The notes under the pieces are model-generated. The model was not told the origin of the DNA and did no database searches. It saw only the letters and a list, made by a program, of their open reading frames with translations. Of a DNA stretch of 64,000 nucleotides, positions 48,866 to 56,876 are shown one piece after another. Within the stretch, counting starts at the first letter, position 1. The number at the start of each line of letters is the position of its first letter. A program made the translations under genes and the position numbers. Source of the DNA: Streptomyces sp. SJL17-4 (lineage in GTDB: Bacteria; Actinomycetota; Actinomycetes; Streptomycetales; Streptomycetaceae); the NCBI RefSeq assembly GCF_036826855.1, contig NZ_CP104578.1, positions 1,736,001-1,800,000 of the forward strand. Reading direction: 5' to 3'.

Positions 48866-48906
48866 CCGAGGGCGGCGTCCTCCGACCGAAAGTCGGAGTA
48901 CGCCGC
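48866..48906 (+). terminator. DUF4097 gene terminator
   Basis: A 17-bp stem with one mismatch: AGGGCGGCGT-C-CTCCGAC, CGAAA loop, GTCGGAG-T-ACGCCGCCCT. It starts 11 nt after the stop. Confidence 0.75.
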
Positions 48907-49016
48907 CCTGTCGGCGTTTCCCCGGCCGCAGGGCGGGTCCCGGTCGACGTGGCCGACGCACGCGCGCGTAGCGTGAGGTGCGTCGGCTCCGTCGTCTCTC
49001 ACCTGGAGATCCGCCT

Positions 49017-50342
49017 GTGTCCAGCGCCGCCCCGACCCGTACCGCCGTCGTCGAATCCCTCATGGACCGCTTCCCCGGAGTCCCTCCGGAGGCCGTGTTC
49101 AAGGAGGACCTGCTGCGCGGCGGACTCGCCTTCGACCCGTCCGCGCTGTCCGGGAACGAGGGGGGCGAGGTGAAGCCGAAGTCGTACTTCATCTTCTCCT
49201 TCGACCACCGCACGCTGCCGGAGCTCGGGGAGGCGGCCCTCAACCGCCCGCCGGAGGAGATCGTGCTCACGGGCGGGCCGTACGGGCTCCGCCGCACGGT
49301 GGTGTCGGTACGGGTCAACCCGTCGTCGCCCTACCGGGTGGCGCCGGACGGCGACGGGGCGCTCGCGCTGTTCCTCGACGGCGTGAAGATCGCGGACGTC
49401 GGTCTGCCGCCGATGCCGGAGTACTACCGGCACCCGCTGGCGAACGGCAAGTCCGTGATGGAGGTCGCGCCGACCATCCAGTGGGGTTACCTGATCTATC
49501 TGACGGTCTTTCGGGTCTGCCAGTACTTCGGCGCGAAGGAGGAGTGCCAGTACTGCGACATCAACCACAACTGGCGCCAGCACAAGGCGGCGGGCCGCCC
49601 GTACACCGGGGTGAAGCCGGTCGACGAGGTCCTGGAGGCGCTGGAGATCATCGACCGCCACGACACGGCCCGTACCTCCACCGCGTACACCCTCACGGGC
49701 GGGGCGGTCACGTCCCAGGTCGGCGCGAAGGACGAGGCCGACTTCTACGGGCAGTACGCACGGGCGATCGAGGAGCGGTTCCCCGGCCGCTGGATCGGCA
49801 AGGTCGTCGCGCAGGCGCTGCCGAAGGAGGACGTGCAGCGGTTCCACGACTACGGCATCCGGATCTACCACCCGAACTACGAGGTGTGGGACCGCCGGTT
49901 GTTCGAGCTGTACTGCCCCGGCAAGGAGCGCTACATCGGCCGGGACGAGTGGCACCGCAGGATCCTGGACTCCGCCGAGATCTTCGGGCCGCGCAACGTC
50001 ATCCCGAACTTCGTCGCGGGCGTCGAGATGGCCCGCCCCTCCGGCTTCCTGACCGTGGACGAGGCGATCGCCTCCACCCGTGAGGGCCTGCGGTTCTTCA
50101 TGTCGCGCGGGATCACGCCCCGGTTCACCACCTGGTGCCCGGAGCCGACGACCCCGCTGGGCCGCGAGAACCCGGACGGGGCGCCGCTCGAGTACCACCT
50201 GCGGCTGCTCGAGGCGTACACGGCGACGCTGGAGGAGTACGGTCTGACGGCGCCGCCCGGGTACGGGCCGGCCGGCCCCGGCCGCGCGGTGTTCTCGGTG
50301 AGCTCGTTCATGGACGCGCTGCCCGCGGCGCCGGGCGAGTGA
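49017..50342 (+). CDS. Radical SAM protein with CX8CX2C motif
   Basis: 441 residues. CQYFGAKEECQYCDINHN supplies three cysteines spaced CX8CX2C near residue 165, not the classic CX3CX2C, followed by radical-SAM-like strands (TAYTLTGGAVTSQ with a GG motif, IGKVVAQALPKEDVQRFHDYGI, VIPNFVAGVEMARP). Annotated family members of this kind exist in actinobacteria but the reaction is unknown. GTG 49017 follows GGAG at 8 nt. Stand-alone gene with its own terminator. Confidence 0.82.
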   Translation: MSSAAPTRTAVVESLMDRFPGVPPEAVFKEDLLRGGLAFDPSALSGNEGGEVKPKSYFIFSFDHRTLPELGEAALNRPPEEIVLTGGPYGLRRTVVSVRVNPSSPYRVAPDGDGALALFLDGVKIADVGLPPMPEYYRHPLANGKSVMEVAPTIQWGYLIYLTVFRVCQYFGAKEECQYCDINHNWRQHKAAGRPYTGVKPVDEVLEALEIIDRHDTARTSTAYTLTGGAVTSQVGAKDEADFYGQYARAIEERFPGRWIGKVVAQALPKEDVQRFHDYGIRIYHPNYEVWDRRLFELYCPGKERYIGRDEWHRRILDSAEIFGPRNVIPNFVAGVEMARPSGFLTVDEAIASTREGLRFFMSRGITPRFTTWCPEPTTPLGRENPDGAPLEYHLRLLEAYTATLEEYGLTAPPGYGPAGPGRAVFSVSSFMDALPAAPGE

Positions 50343-50356
50343 CGGACGTCGAGTGA

Positions 50357-50400
50357 CGCGAAAGAGCCGGTGCCCCTGGAGGGGTACCGGCTCTTTCGCG
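50357..50400 (+). terminator. Radical SAM gene terminator
   Basis: A 20-bp stem (CGCGAAAGAGCCGGT-G-CCCC with one G-T pair, TGGA loop) that starts 14 nt after the stop. Confidence 0.8.
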
Positions 50401-50404
50401 AAGG

Positions 50405-50475
50405 CGGGGTCCGACTGCGCCGACGGCGGCCGGCATCGCGAGGCCGGCACCGAGGCCGAGGAGGCCGAGGGCGAC
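50405..50475 (-). pseudogene. Possible MFS exporter remnant
   Basis: Minus-strand translation VALGLLGLGAGLAMPAAVGAV resembles a late membrane helix of DHA2-type exporters. Only about 24 codons remain. It abuts the TetR remnant on the other strand, as expected if an internal deletion removed the 5' halves of a divergent pair. By-eye call on a short, biased sequence. Confidence 0.35.
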
Positions 50476-50479
50476 GGCC

Positions 50480-50617
50480 GGGCACGACCATCTGACCGAG
50501 GCGTACGCGGATGCCGCGGTGCAGGCGCCGATCGACCCGGTCGCGATCCGGGACGAGAAGTTCTTCTACGGACTCGACGTGGTCCTGGACGGACTGGAGA
50601 TGCGGCTGCCGCGCTGA
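50480..50617 (+). pseudogene. TetR C-terminal remnant
   Basis: Open reading GHDHLTEAYADAAVQAPIDP then AIRDEKFFYGLDVVLDGLEM and RLPR-stop, the typical end of TetR/AcrR ligand domains. No HTH part precedes it; upstream is low-complexity DNA. The last 52 bases overlap the 3' end of the convergent MFS gene. Confidence 0.6.
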
Positions 50618-51849
50618 GGGGAGGCGGGGACGCGCGGCCACAGTCTCGCCGCGACCACGGCCCCCGCCAGCGCCACGGCGGCGAGTACGGCCGCCGAGGC
50701 GGCGGGGCCGGTCGTCGCGGCGAGCACGCCGGCGAGCGGGTAGGCGAGCAGCCAGCAGGCGTGCGAGAGGGAGAACCGGGCCGCGAAGGCGGCGGGCAGG
50801 TCGCCGCTGCGGACGGAGCGGCGCACCACCCTGCCGCCGGGGGTGAGCACCGCCGAGCCCGCGGCGCCGGTGAGCAGCCAGACCGTGAGCAGGGCGGGCC
50901 AGGACCAGGCCCCGGGCGTGACCGTGAGGCCGAGGGCGAGGAGCCCCGGAGCCCCCGGGAGGACGAAGGCGGCCCGCACCATGACCGCGCGGTCGCCGCC
51001 GCGTTCCAGGACGCGCGGCAGCAGCAGGGCCACCGCCATCGAGCCCGCGCCGTACGCGCCGAGGGCGAGGGGTACGTCCCCGGCGGGGCGGCCGAGGATG
51101 TCGCGGACGAGGATCACGGTGTCGACGAGGACGACGGCCCCGGCGGCCGCGACGGCCAGGTCGAGGGCGAGGAGGGCCCGCAGCCGCGGGGCGGCGAGGA
51201 CGAGCCGGATCCCGGAGACCGCCCTGGCGTACGTACGGGGGCAGCGGACCGCGCCACCCGTGGGCGTCGGCTCCGGATCCGGGTCGGGCAGCGCCGTCGT
51301 GCGGACCAGGAAGGCCGAGGCGACGAACCCCGCGGCGGTGCCGGCGAAGAGCCAGGCGTACGGGAGGACCGTCAGCAGCGCGGCGGCGAGCACCGGGCTC
51401 GCCAGGCTCTCCAGGTCATAGGCGAGCCGGGCGAGCGAGAGGGCCCGGGTGTAGTCGCGTTCGTCGGGCAGCACCTGCGGGATCGTCGCCTGGAAGGCCG
51501 GCGTGAAGGCGGCCGAGGCGGCCTGGAGCAGCAGGATCAGGACGTACACCTGCCAGATCCGGCTGACGAACGGCAGGGCGAGCACGACCGCCGCGCGCGC
51601 CAGGTCCATGGAGACGAGCAGCGCCCGCCGGGGTACGCGGTCGGCGAGGGCGCCGACGAGCGGGCCGAGGACGACGTACGCGGCCATCTTGATCGCGAGG
51701 GCGGTGCCGAGGACGGCGGCGGCGTCCGCGCCGGCCAGGTCGTACGCGAGGAGGCTCAGGGCCACAGTCGCCAGGCCGGTGCCGGTGAGGGCGACGACCT
51801 GCGCGCCGAACAGACGGCGGTAGGTGGGGTTGCGCAGCACGGACAGCAT
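50566..51849 (-). CDS. MFS transporter
   Basis: 427 residues with about 12 membrane helices. Start MLSVLRNPTYRRLFGAQVVALTGTGLATVALSLLAYDLAG and GALADRVPRRALLVSMDLARA (motif A) are typical of small Streptomyces exporters that are paired with ArsR regulators. The ArsR gene lies 132 bp upstream on the same strand. Efflux of a metal or drug is likely; the substrate is unknown. Confidence 0.88.
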   Translation of the reverse strand: MLSVLRNPTYRRLFGAQVVALTGTGLATVALSLLAYDLAGADAAAVLGTALAIKMAAYVVLGPLVGALADRVPRRALLVSMDLARAAVVLALPFVSRIWQVYVLILLLQAASAAFTPAFQATIPQVLPDERDYTRALSLARLAYDLESLASPVLAAALLTVLPYAWLFAGTAAGFVASAFLVRTTALPDPDPEPTPTGGAVRCPRTYARAVSGIRLVLAAPRLRALLALDLAVAAAGAVVLVDTVILVRDILGRPAGDVPLALGAYGAGSMAVALLLPRVLERGGDRAVMVRAAFVLPGAPGLLALGLTVTPGAWSWPALLTVWLLTGAAGSAVLTPGGRVVRRSVRSGDLPAAFAARFSLSHACWLLAYPLAGVLAATTGPAASAAVLAAVALAGAVVAARLWPRVPASPQRGSRISSPSRTTSSP

Positions 51850-51904
51850 GAGGACGCCCCCGGTCGGCCACGGCGGACTGCGGACGTCACCAACGTAGCC
51901 GACG

Positions 51905-51965
51905 TGTGCATGCTTGCGCACATGTTGACGTCAGGGACCTTGGGGTCTTGGGACCTTGGGGTCTT
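51905..51965. promoter_or_regulatory. Candidate ArsR operator and 16-bp tandem repeat
   Basis: TGTGC-N8-GCACA (51905-51922) in the ArsR-MFS gap may be the ArsR site for the transporter promoter. Next to it GGGACCTTGGGGTCTT occurs twice in exact tandem (51934-51949, 51950-51965). Confidence 0.45.
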
Positions 51966-51981
51966 GGTGAAGGCCGAGCCC

Positions 51982-52347
51982 TCAGTCGTGCCAGGGTTCG
52001 CCGCTCACCTGGTGGTCGGCGCGGCTGATCGCCTCGACCACGAGGCGCTTCAGATGCCCGTCCGGCATGGCGTACACGACCCGGCGTCCGTCCTTGCGGG
52101 ACTGGACGAGCCCGGCGAGGCGGAGCTTGGCCAGGTGCTGGCTCACGGCGGGACGGGCGGCGCCGCATGCCTCCGTCAGAGCGGTCACATCGGCCTCGCC
52201 CCGGGTGAGCAGCCAGACCAGGTGCAGCCGGGTGGGGTCGGAGAGCAGGCCGAACACCTCCGCCGCCGCCGAGAGTTCGAGCGCTCCCGGCGTCCGCTCG
52301 TGCGGCCGGGACGCGGCCGCGGCCACGGGATCTACGCGATCGGACAT
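51982..52347 (-). CDS. ArsR family regulator
   Basis: 121 residues. LSAAAEVFGLLSDPTRLHLVWLLTRGEADVTALTEACGAARPAVSQHLAKLRLAGLVQSRKDGRRVVYAMPDGHLKRLVVEAISRADH is a complete ArsR winged helix. Possible metal ligands include the Cys in EACGAARP, the C-terminal ADHQ His and the tail His, in keeping with Zn/Ni-type sensors. Co-directional with and upstream of the MFS gene it probably regulates. Confidence 0.92.
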   Translation of the reverse strand: MSDRVDPVAAAASRPHERTPGALELSAAAEVFGLLSDPTRLHLVWLLTRGEADVTALTEACGAARPAVSQHLAKLRLAGLVQSRKDGRRVVYAMPDGHLKRLVVEAISRADHQVSGEPWHD

Positions 52348-52393
52348 GGGCCCATCGTAGGCAGCGGGGCGGACGCCCCTCGGCCGGGCGGGC

Positions 52394-52434
52394 GGCCCTC
52401 AGCCGGGCGGACGCCCCTCGGCCGGCTGAGGGCC
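52394..52434 (-). terminator. Terminator of the cold-shock-like gene
   Basis: GGCCCTCAGCCGG (52394-52406) pairs perfectly with 52422-52434, 15-nt loop. It lies 39 nt beyond the stop at 52473. The loop and the flank share a GGGCGGACGCCCCTCGGCCGG-type repeat; CCGGTG-like units fill 52438-52470. Confidence 0.6.
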
Positions 52435-52472
52435 CCGCCGGTGCCGGTGCCGATGCCGGTGCCGGTGCCGTG

Positions 52473-52679
52473 TCAGATGCGCAGCTCCTTGGCCTCGAAG
52501 CGGCCGTCGCCGAGGACCAGGACGAAGGAGACCTGCTGGCCCTCGGAGAGTGTGCGGCCCTCGCCCTCGATGTCCTCGGCGCTGAACCAGACCTGCTCCT
52601 CGGAGCCCACGGGGACGACGAATCCGTACCCGCCGGCGCGGTTGAAGGAATGCACGAACCCTTTGCTTCTGCCTGCCAC
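52473..52679 (-). CDS. Cold-shock-domain-like protein
   Basis: 68 residues, five-stranded OB pattern: KGFVHSFNRAGGYGFVVP (RNP1-like GYGFV), VWFSAEDIEGEGRTLSEGQQVSFVLVLGDGRFEAKEL. It keeps the GYGFV and VxFxxxDI core but lacks the usual FFHFS aromatic run, so it is a divergent CspA-like nucleic-acid-binding protein. 52680-53166 holds no convincing gene. Confidence 0.85.
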   Translation of the reverse strand: MAGRSKGFVHSFNRAGGYGFVVPVGSEEQVWFSAEDIEGEGRTLSEGQQVSFVLVLGDGRFEAKELRI

Positions 52680-53166
52680 GGCGGCCTCCTCGTCGTCACC
52701 GGCGACGCGGCCGAGGGAGGCCGAGGGAGCGAGGGTGCCCCGCTCGGCCGCATCCGCGTCTCTGACGACTTCTTACCCCGTACGCCCGCCGTTCGCCCGT
52801 GGTGACGGGCGGGCGGGGACGGCCGGGGCGGGACTCAGAGCCGGAACCGCAGTCGGGCAGACCACCGCGTCCGTGTCGCGGCGCGTCGCGCGGGCGACCA
52901 GCCCGGGGGCTCCTCGACGGCGGACGCGGCGGGCGCGCTTCCGCCCTGGTGGCGGGGGGGGGTGAGAACGGCCATCTTCGCTGATCCTTTGCGTGGCGGT
53001 CTTCGCGGGTCCGCTCAGCGTGAGGCCGTGTCGGGGCGTCGCGGTGCCGCCTTCCCGCGGTCCTGACGCCGGGAGGCCGGGTCCGTACGCGTTCCTGACG
53101 CCCGGGAAGGAACGCATGGGGGCTGGTGGTGCAGACCACTCCCCCACATCTCGTAGAATATTCAAC

Positions 53167-53211
53167 AGAGGCCCGATGCCGGAGATCCCCCGTGTCCGAC
53201 ATCGGGCCTCT
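53167..53211 (+). ncRNA. Strong hairpin with nearby -10 box, possible small RNA or terminator
   Basis: AGAGGCCCGATG pairs perfectly with 53200-53211; the 21-nt loop includes CCCCC, and a T-rich tail TTCCTGTCTT follows. TAGAAT, a good -10 box, lies at 53154-53159 just upstream. No coding gene precedes it on this strand, so it could be a very short RNA, or simply a terminator facing the beta-helix gene. Confidence 0.35.
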
Positions 53212-53290
53212 TCCTGTCTTCCGTCAGACCCCGCAGGCCTTCCGCCTGGACGATGCGGCTGACGTCGAGTCGACCAAACAACCGGATCCT

Positions 53291-53350
53291 GATCGATATT
53301 CGATCATTCGACACTTCTGCATTGACTCGCTCATCGGCCCCACCTAGCTT
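53291..53350 (+). promoter_or_regulatory. Beta-helix gene promoter and palindrome
   Basis: TTGACT (53322-53327), 17-nt spacer, TAGCTT (53345-53350). Upstream is GATCGA-TAT-TCGATC (53291-53305), a perfect 6-bp inverted repeat in a locally AT-rich patch. It is a likely operator or activator site. Confidence 0.7.
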
Positions 53351-53385
53351 CTGGCGACACCAGACCTCGAGAAAGGTGTCGCGTC

Positions 53386-54894
53386 ATGACCATGGAGGCA
53401 TTTCCGGGGCGTCGTGCCGCGGTCGGTGGGCTCATCGCCGTCGCGCTCGCCCTCGCCTGCAGCGTCACCCTCCCCACCGCGCCCGCCTCGGCCGCCGGGA
53501 GCACCACGTACGTGGACTGTTCGCGTCCCGGCGCCGGCGACGGCAGCCAGGCCTCGCCGTTGAACAGCATCGCCCAGGCCAACGGGAGGACGTACGCGGC
53601 CGGGGACACCCTCGCCTTCGCGTCCGGCACCACCTGCACCGGGTCCCTCGCCCCCAAGGGCAGCGGCACCTCGACCGCCCCCATCACGCTGACGCGTTAC
53701 GGCACCGGCGCGCTTCCCGTCATCGACGGCGGCGGCGCCCCGGACGCCGTCTCCCTGACCGATCAGGACCACTGGCGGATCAGCGACCTCAAGGTGACCA
53801 ACCCCGCCGCCTCCCTCGCCCGTCGCACGGGACTCCGGATCTCCGCGACCGACGGCAAGGCGCACCGCGGTTTCGACATCGGCAATCTGGTCGTCGACCG
53901 GGTCGCGGGCCAGACGAGCAAGAACAGCCCGACCACCGAGGACTTCGTCCAGTCCGCCGGCATCGTCACGGGGGCGAGCGGCACCAACTCGACCCTCCAC
54001 GACGTCCACGTCCACCACAACCAGATCAGCAACACCGGCGGAGGCGGCCTCAAGATCCGGGTCGGCGCCATGGCGGTCAAGGGCTCCGGGGTCCTGATCG
54101 AGCACAACGTCATCAAGGACGTCGGGGGCGACGGCATCATCGCCAGCTACGCCGACGCGCCCATGATCCAGTACAACAACGCCTCCGGCGTCGGCAACGG
54201 CGTCTATCCCTTCTCCGGCGGCAACTTCGCCGGCATCTGGGTGCTGGGCGACCACAACCCGACCATCCAGAAGAACGTCGTGTACGGCATCACCCGGATG
54301 TCCGTGGCCGACAGCCAGGCCTTCGACTGCGACTGGGGCAACACCGGCACCTGCCTGATCCAGTACAACTTCAGCCGCGACAACATCGGCGGCTTCTTCC
54401 TCGACTGCGACGGGTGCGGCACCATCGGCGGGGCCCAGCAGGTCATCCGCTACAACATCTCCGAGAACGACTGCCGGATGAGCAGCGTCAGCGCGGGCCG
54501 GTCGGCGCTGCGCATGTACAACAACGTCCTCTACTGCACGGACAAGAAGTTCAGCATCACCCTCCCCGACGAGAGCGTCGTCGAGAACAACATCTGGGTG
54601 GGCACCACCGACTCCCGGCTGCCGACCGGCGCGGGGATCTCCTGGCTCTGGAACGTCTTCCAGGGCGTGCCGAGGCCGACCGCCAACGGCATCGTGGGTG
54701 ACCCGCACTTCGTGAACCCGGGCGCGGGCGGCGACTCGCTCGACTCCGCCGACGGGTACAAGCTGCGCGCCACGTCGCCGGCGCTGAGCAACGGCTCGGT
54801 GATCAGTGGCAGCGGGGGCCGCGACTACTGGGGGAACCCGGTGTCCGCGACGACCAAGCCGCACCGCGGCGCCTACAACGGCCCCGGGTTGTAG
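53386..54894 (+). CDS. Secreted right-handed beta-helix (pectate-lyase-like) protein
   Basis: 502 residues. Signal peptide RRAAVGGLIAVALALACSVTLPTAPASA, then regular short strands with Asn ladders (HVHHNQISNTGGGGLKIR, IEHNVIKDVGGDGIIA, IQYNNASGVGNG, IQYNFSRDNIGGFFLDC, MYNNVLYC), i.e. a parallel beta-helix as in polysaccharide lyases. A substrate cannot be named; plant or microbial polysaccharide is likely. The start follows GAAAGG, and a terminator at 54922 follows. Confidence 0.9.
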   Translation: MTMEAFPGRRAAVGGLIAVALALACSVTLPTAPASAAGSTTYVDCSRPGAGDGSQASPLNSIAQANGRTYAAGDTLAFASGTTCTGSLAPKGSGTSTAPITLTRYGTGALPVIDGGGAPDAVSLTDQDHWRISDLKVTNPAASLARRTGLRISATDGKAHRGFDIGNLVVDRVAGQTSKNSPTTEDFVQSAGIVTGASGTNSTLHDVHVHHNQISNTGGGGLKIRVGAMAVKGSGVLIEHNVIKDVGGDGIIASYADAPMIQYNNASGVGNGVYPFSGGNFAGIWVLGDHNPTIQKNVVYGITRMSVADSQAFDCDWGNTGTCLIQYNFSRDNIGGFFLDCDGCGTIGGAQQVIRYNISENDCRMSSVSAGRSALRMYNNVLYCTDKKFSITLPDESVVENNIWVGTTDSRLPTGAGISWLWNVFQGVPRPTANGIVGDPHFVNPGAGGDSLDSADGYKLRATSPALSNGSVISGSGGRDYWGNPVSATTKPHRGAYNGPGL

Positions 54895-54921
54895 CCCGCT
54901 CGCGCCTGCCGGGAAGAAGAA

Positions 54922-55001
54922 GGTGCCACGGCGCGCCGTCGCTCCCGTTCGGACCCGGTCGGGGGTGGGGCCGGGGGGAGACGACGGTGCGCCGTGGCAC
55001 C
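54922..55001. terminator. 20-bp inverted repeat between convergent genes
   Basis: The 20 bases 54922-54941 pair with 54982-55001 with one G-T pair, 40-nt loop. Bidirectional terminator between the beta-helix and LysR genes. Confidence 0.65.
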
Positions 55002-55019
55002 GGTCTGTGAGGTGGGGCG

Positions 55020-56033
55020 TTACGAGGCGATGCTCGGGTCCGGGTCGAGGGCCGGGGCCGTGTCGCCGAGCACGTCGACCGGGCTCGCGGGGCCGGGCTC
55101 GCCGGGGTGGACCGCGCAGGAGAGGGCGGTGGCCTGGCGGAGGGTCTCCGTCAGGTTCTGCCAGTCGAGGGCGGGCCGGGTGTCGGAGCGGCCGAGGACG
55201 AGGGAGGCGTTCCAGCGCATCCGGGGCACGCCGGGGAGCGGGCGCAGCCCACCGGCCTCCTGGTGCGAGGCGGCGAGGGCCATGGGGAGCATGGCGCAGC
55301 CGAGGCCGGACTGGGTGGCGGCGCGGACCCCCGCCATGGAGCCGAGTTCGTGTATCTCGGGCGGGCTGTCGCAGCGCAGTCGGAGGAACTCGGGGAGCCA
55401 GCGCTGGGACGGACAGTCCGGGTCGGCGATGACGACCTGGCGGCCGAGGTTTCCGCGTCGGTGACCGACACTGGTGACGGGAATGAACTCGACTTCCTGG
55501 AGGCGCACTTCGGTCAGTTCGTCGGAGCGTTCGGTGTGCAACTGGTCGGCGAGCTGGACGGCCGGGTCCTCGGCGTCGACGACGGTGAGGACGAGGGCAC
55601 CGTCGATCGCGCCGGCCCGGAAGGCGTCGTGGACCTCGGCGGTTCCCATGACGCGCAGGGCGAGTTGGACGCCGGAGAGGAGCCGTCGCCCGATGTGGGT
55701 GACCCGGGCGAGCTGCTGTCCGTACGCGAGGGCGGGGACGATGCCCACGGTCAGCCGTGGCGGGTTGGCCGCGGGCCGGCGCAGGGCGGTCTCCATCTCA
55801 CCGACGAGGGTGAGGATCTGGCGGGCGTAGTCGCACAGGACGGTGCCGGCGCGGGTGAGCCGGACGCCGTTGGGGAGCCGTTCGAAGACGGGCTCGCCGA
55901 CCTGCCGCTCCAGGGCACGCATCTGTGCCGTGACGCTGGACTGCGAGTACCCGAGGCGTCGCGCCGCCTGGGTGAACGACCCGGTCAAGGTCACCTCGCG
56001 GAAGGTCCGAAGGGTTCTTGCGTCGATGTCCAC
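55020..56033 (-). CDS. LysR family regulator
   Basis: 337 residues. N-terminal HTH: RTLRTFREVTLTGSFTQAARRLGYSQSSVTAQMRALERQVGEPVFERLPNGVRLTRAG. The effector domain reads PRLTVGIVPALAYGQQL through GLGCAMLPMALAASH. Starts at GTG 56033 behind AGGGGGGA. It is not divergent from an obvious target, as the AhpD-like gene lies on the same strand upstream; its target is unknown. Confidence 0.92.
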   Translation of the reverse strand: MDIDARTLRTFREVTLTGSFTQAARRLGYSQSSVTAQMRALERQVGEPVFERLPNGVRLTRAGTVLCDYARQILTLVGEMETALRRPAANPPRLTVGIVPALAYGQQLARVTHIGRRLLSGVQLALRVMGTAEVHDAFRAGAIDGALVLTVVDAEDPAVQLADQLHTERSDELTEVRLQEVEFIPVTSVGHRRGNLGRQVVIADPDCPSQRWLPEFLRLRCDSPPEIHELGSMAGVRAATQSGLGCAMLPMALAASHQEAGGLRPLPGVPRMRWNASLVLGRSDTRPALDWQNLTETLRQATALSCAVHPGEPGPASPVDVLGDTAPALDPDPSIAS

Positions 56034-56183
56034 GTGAAATTCCCCCCTGCCGCGCAGGCGGCAGTTCCTCGCATCAGGTGGTTGGTCGTCCACCCGTTCG
56101 ATCGCCCCAGTCGGTTGTCGCACAAGCCGCAGGGGTGCCGGACGCCCCTTCGCGCCCGGCACCCCTGCTCGGCCGCGAAGACT

Positions 56184-56732
56184 CTACTCGGCGAGCTGGG
56201 CCGGGACCAACGGAAAGTCCAAGTCCGGCTGCGCTACGTGATTGAAGAAGTTCGACAGGACGTTGAGCGCGACGTGACCGACGATCTCCGCGATCTCGGC
56301 ATCGGTCACGCCGGCGGCGCGGGCGTCGGCGAGGGACGCGTCGGTGACGCGGCCGCCGGTGGCCATCACGGCGCCGGCGAAGCGGAGCACCTGGTCCATG
56401 TGCGGGTCGCCGGCGTCGGTGCCGTGGCGGGTGTCGAGCAGCTCCTGCTCGCTCAGGCCGACCTTGCCGCCGCGCAGGGTGTGCGCGGAGACGCAGTAGG
56501 TGCAGTCGTTGTGCTGCGCGATGAAGAGCGCGAGCTGCTCGCGCTGGCGGGCGCTGAAGCTGCCGCCGACGAGGGCCTCGCGCATGGCGAGGTAACCGCG
56601 GAGGGCGGCCGGGCCGTTGGCCAGGGCGGCGTACAGGTTGGGCAGCTTGCCGAGCTGCTTGAGGGTGCCTTCGAGCAGCTCGCGCTGCTCCTCGTCGGCG
56701 GTCTCTACGGTCAGTTGGGGCAGGCGGGGCAT
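56184..56732 (-). CDS. AhpD-like carboxymuconolactone decarboxylase family protein
   Basis: 182 residues. The CxxC site DCTYCVSAHTLRGGKVGLSEQEL is the peroxidase-type redox motif of AhpD-like proteins (CxxCxxxH). SARQREQLALFIAQHND and VTDAEIAEIVGHVALNVLSNFFNHVAQ complete the helical fold. Likely thiol-dependent (alkyl)hydroperoxide reduction. ATG 56732 follows AAGGAG. Its promoter carries sites for the divergent TetR regulator. Confidence 0.93.
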   Translation of the reverse strand: MPRLPQLTVETADEEQRELLEGTLKQLGKLPNLYAALANGPAALRGYLAMREALVGGSFSARQREQLALFIAQHNDCTYCVSAHTLRGGKVGLSEQELLDTRHGTDAGDPHMDQVLRFAGAVMATGGRVTDASLADARAAGVTDAEIAEIVGHVALNVLSNFFNHVAQPDLDFPLVPAQLAE

Positions 56733-56759
56733 GGAGCTCTCCTTGAGCCGGACCAAGAC

Positions 56760-56799
56760 GGAACTGATCGGTACCATCAAGACGGTACCGATCGGTTCC
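56760..56799. promoter_or_regulatory. TetR operators between AhpD-like and TetR genes
   Basis: GGAACTGATCGGTACC (56760-56775) and GGTACCGATCGGTTCC (56784-56799), 24 bp apart and in opposite orientation. A weaker relative, CGGCACCGAGTGGTACCG (56853-56870), lies just before the TetR start. Presumed autoregulation and control of the AhpD-like gene. Confidence 0.75.
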
Positions 56800-56876
56800 A
56801 TCTGGCGCAACGGGAGGCAGCCACTCCCCTTTTCGCCTCGGGATCGCCGATACGGCACCGAGTGGTACCGTCTGGT

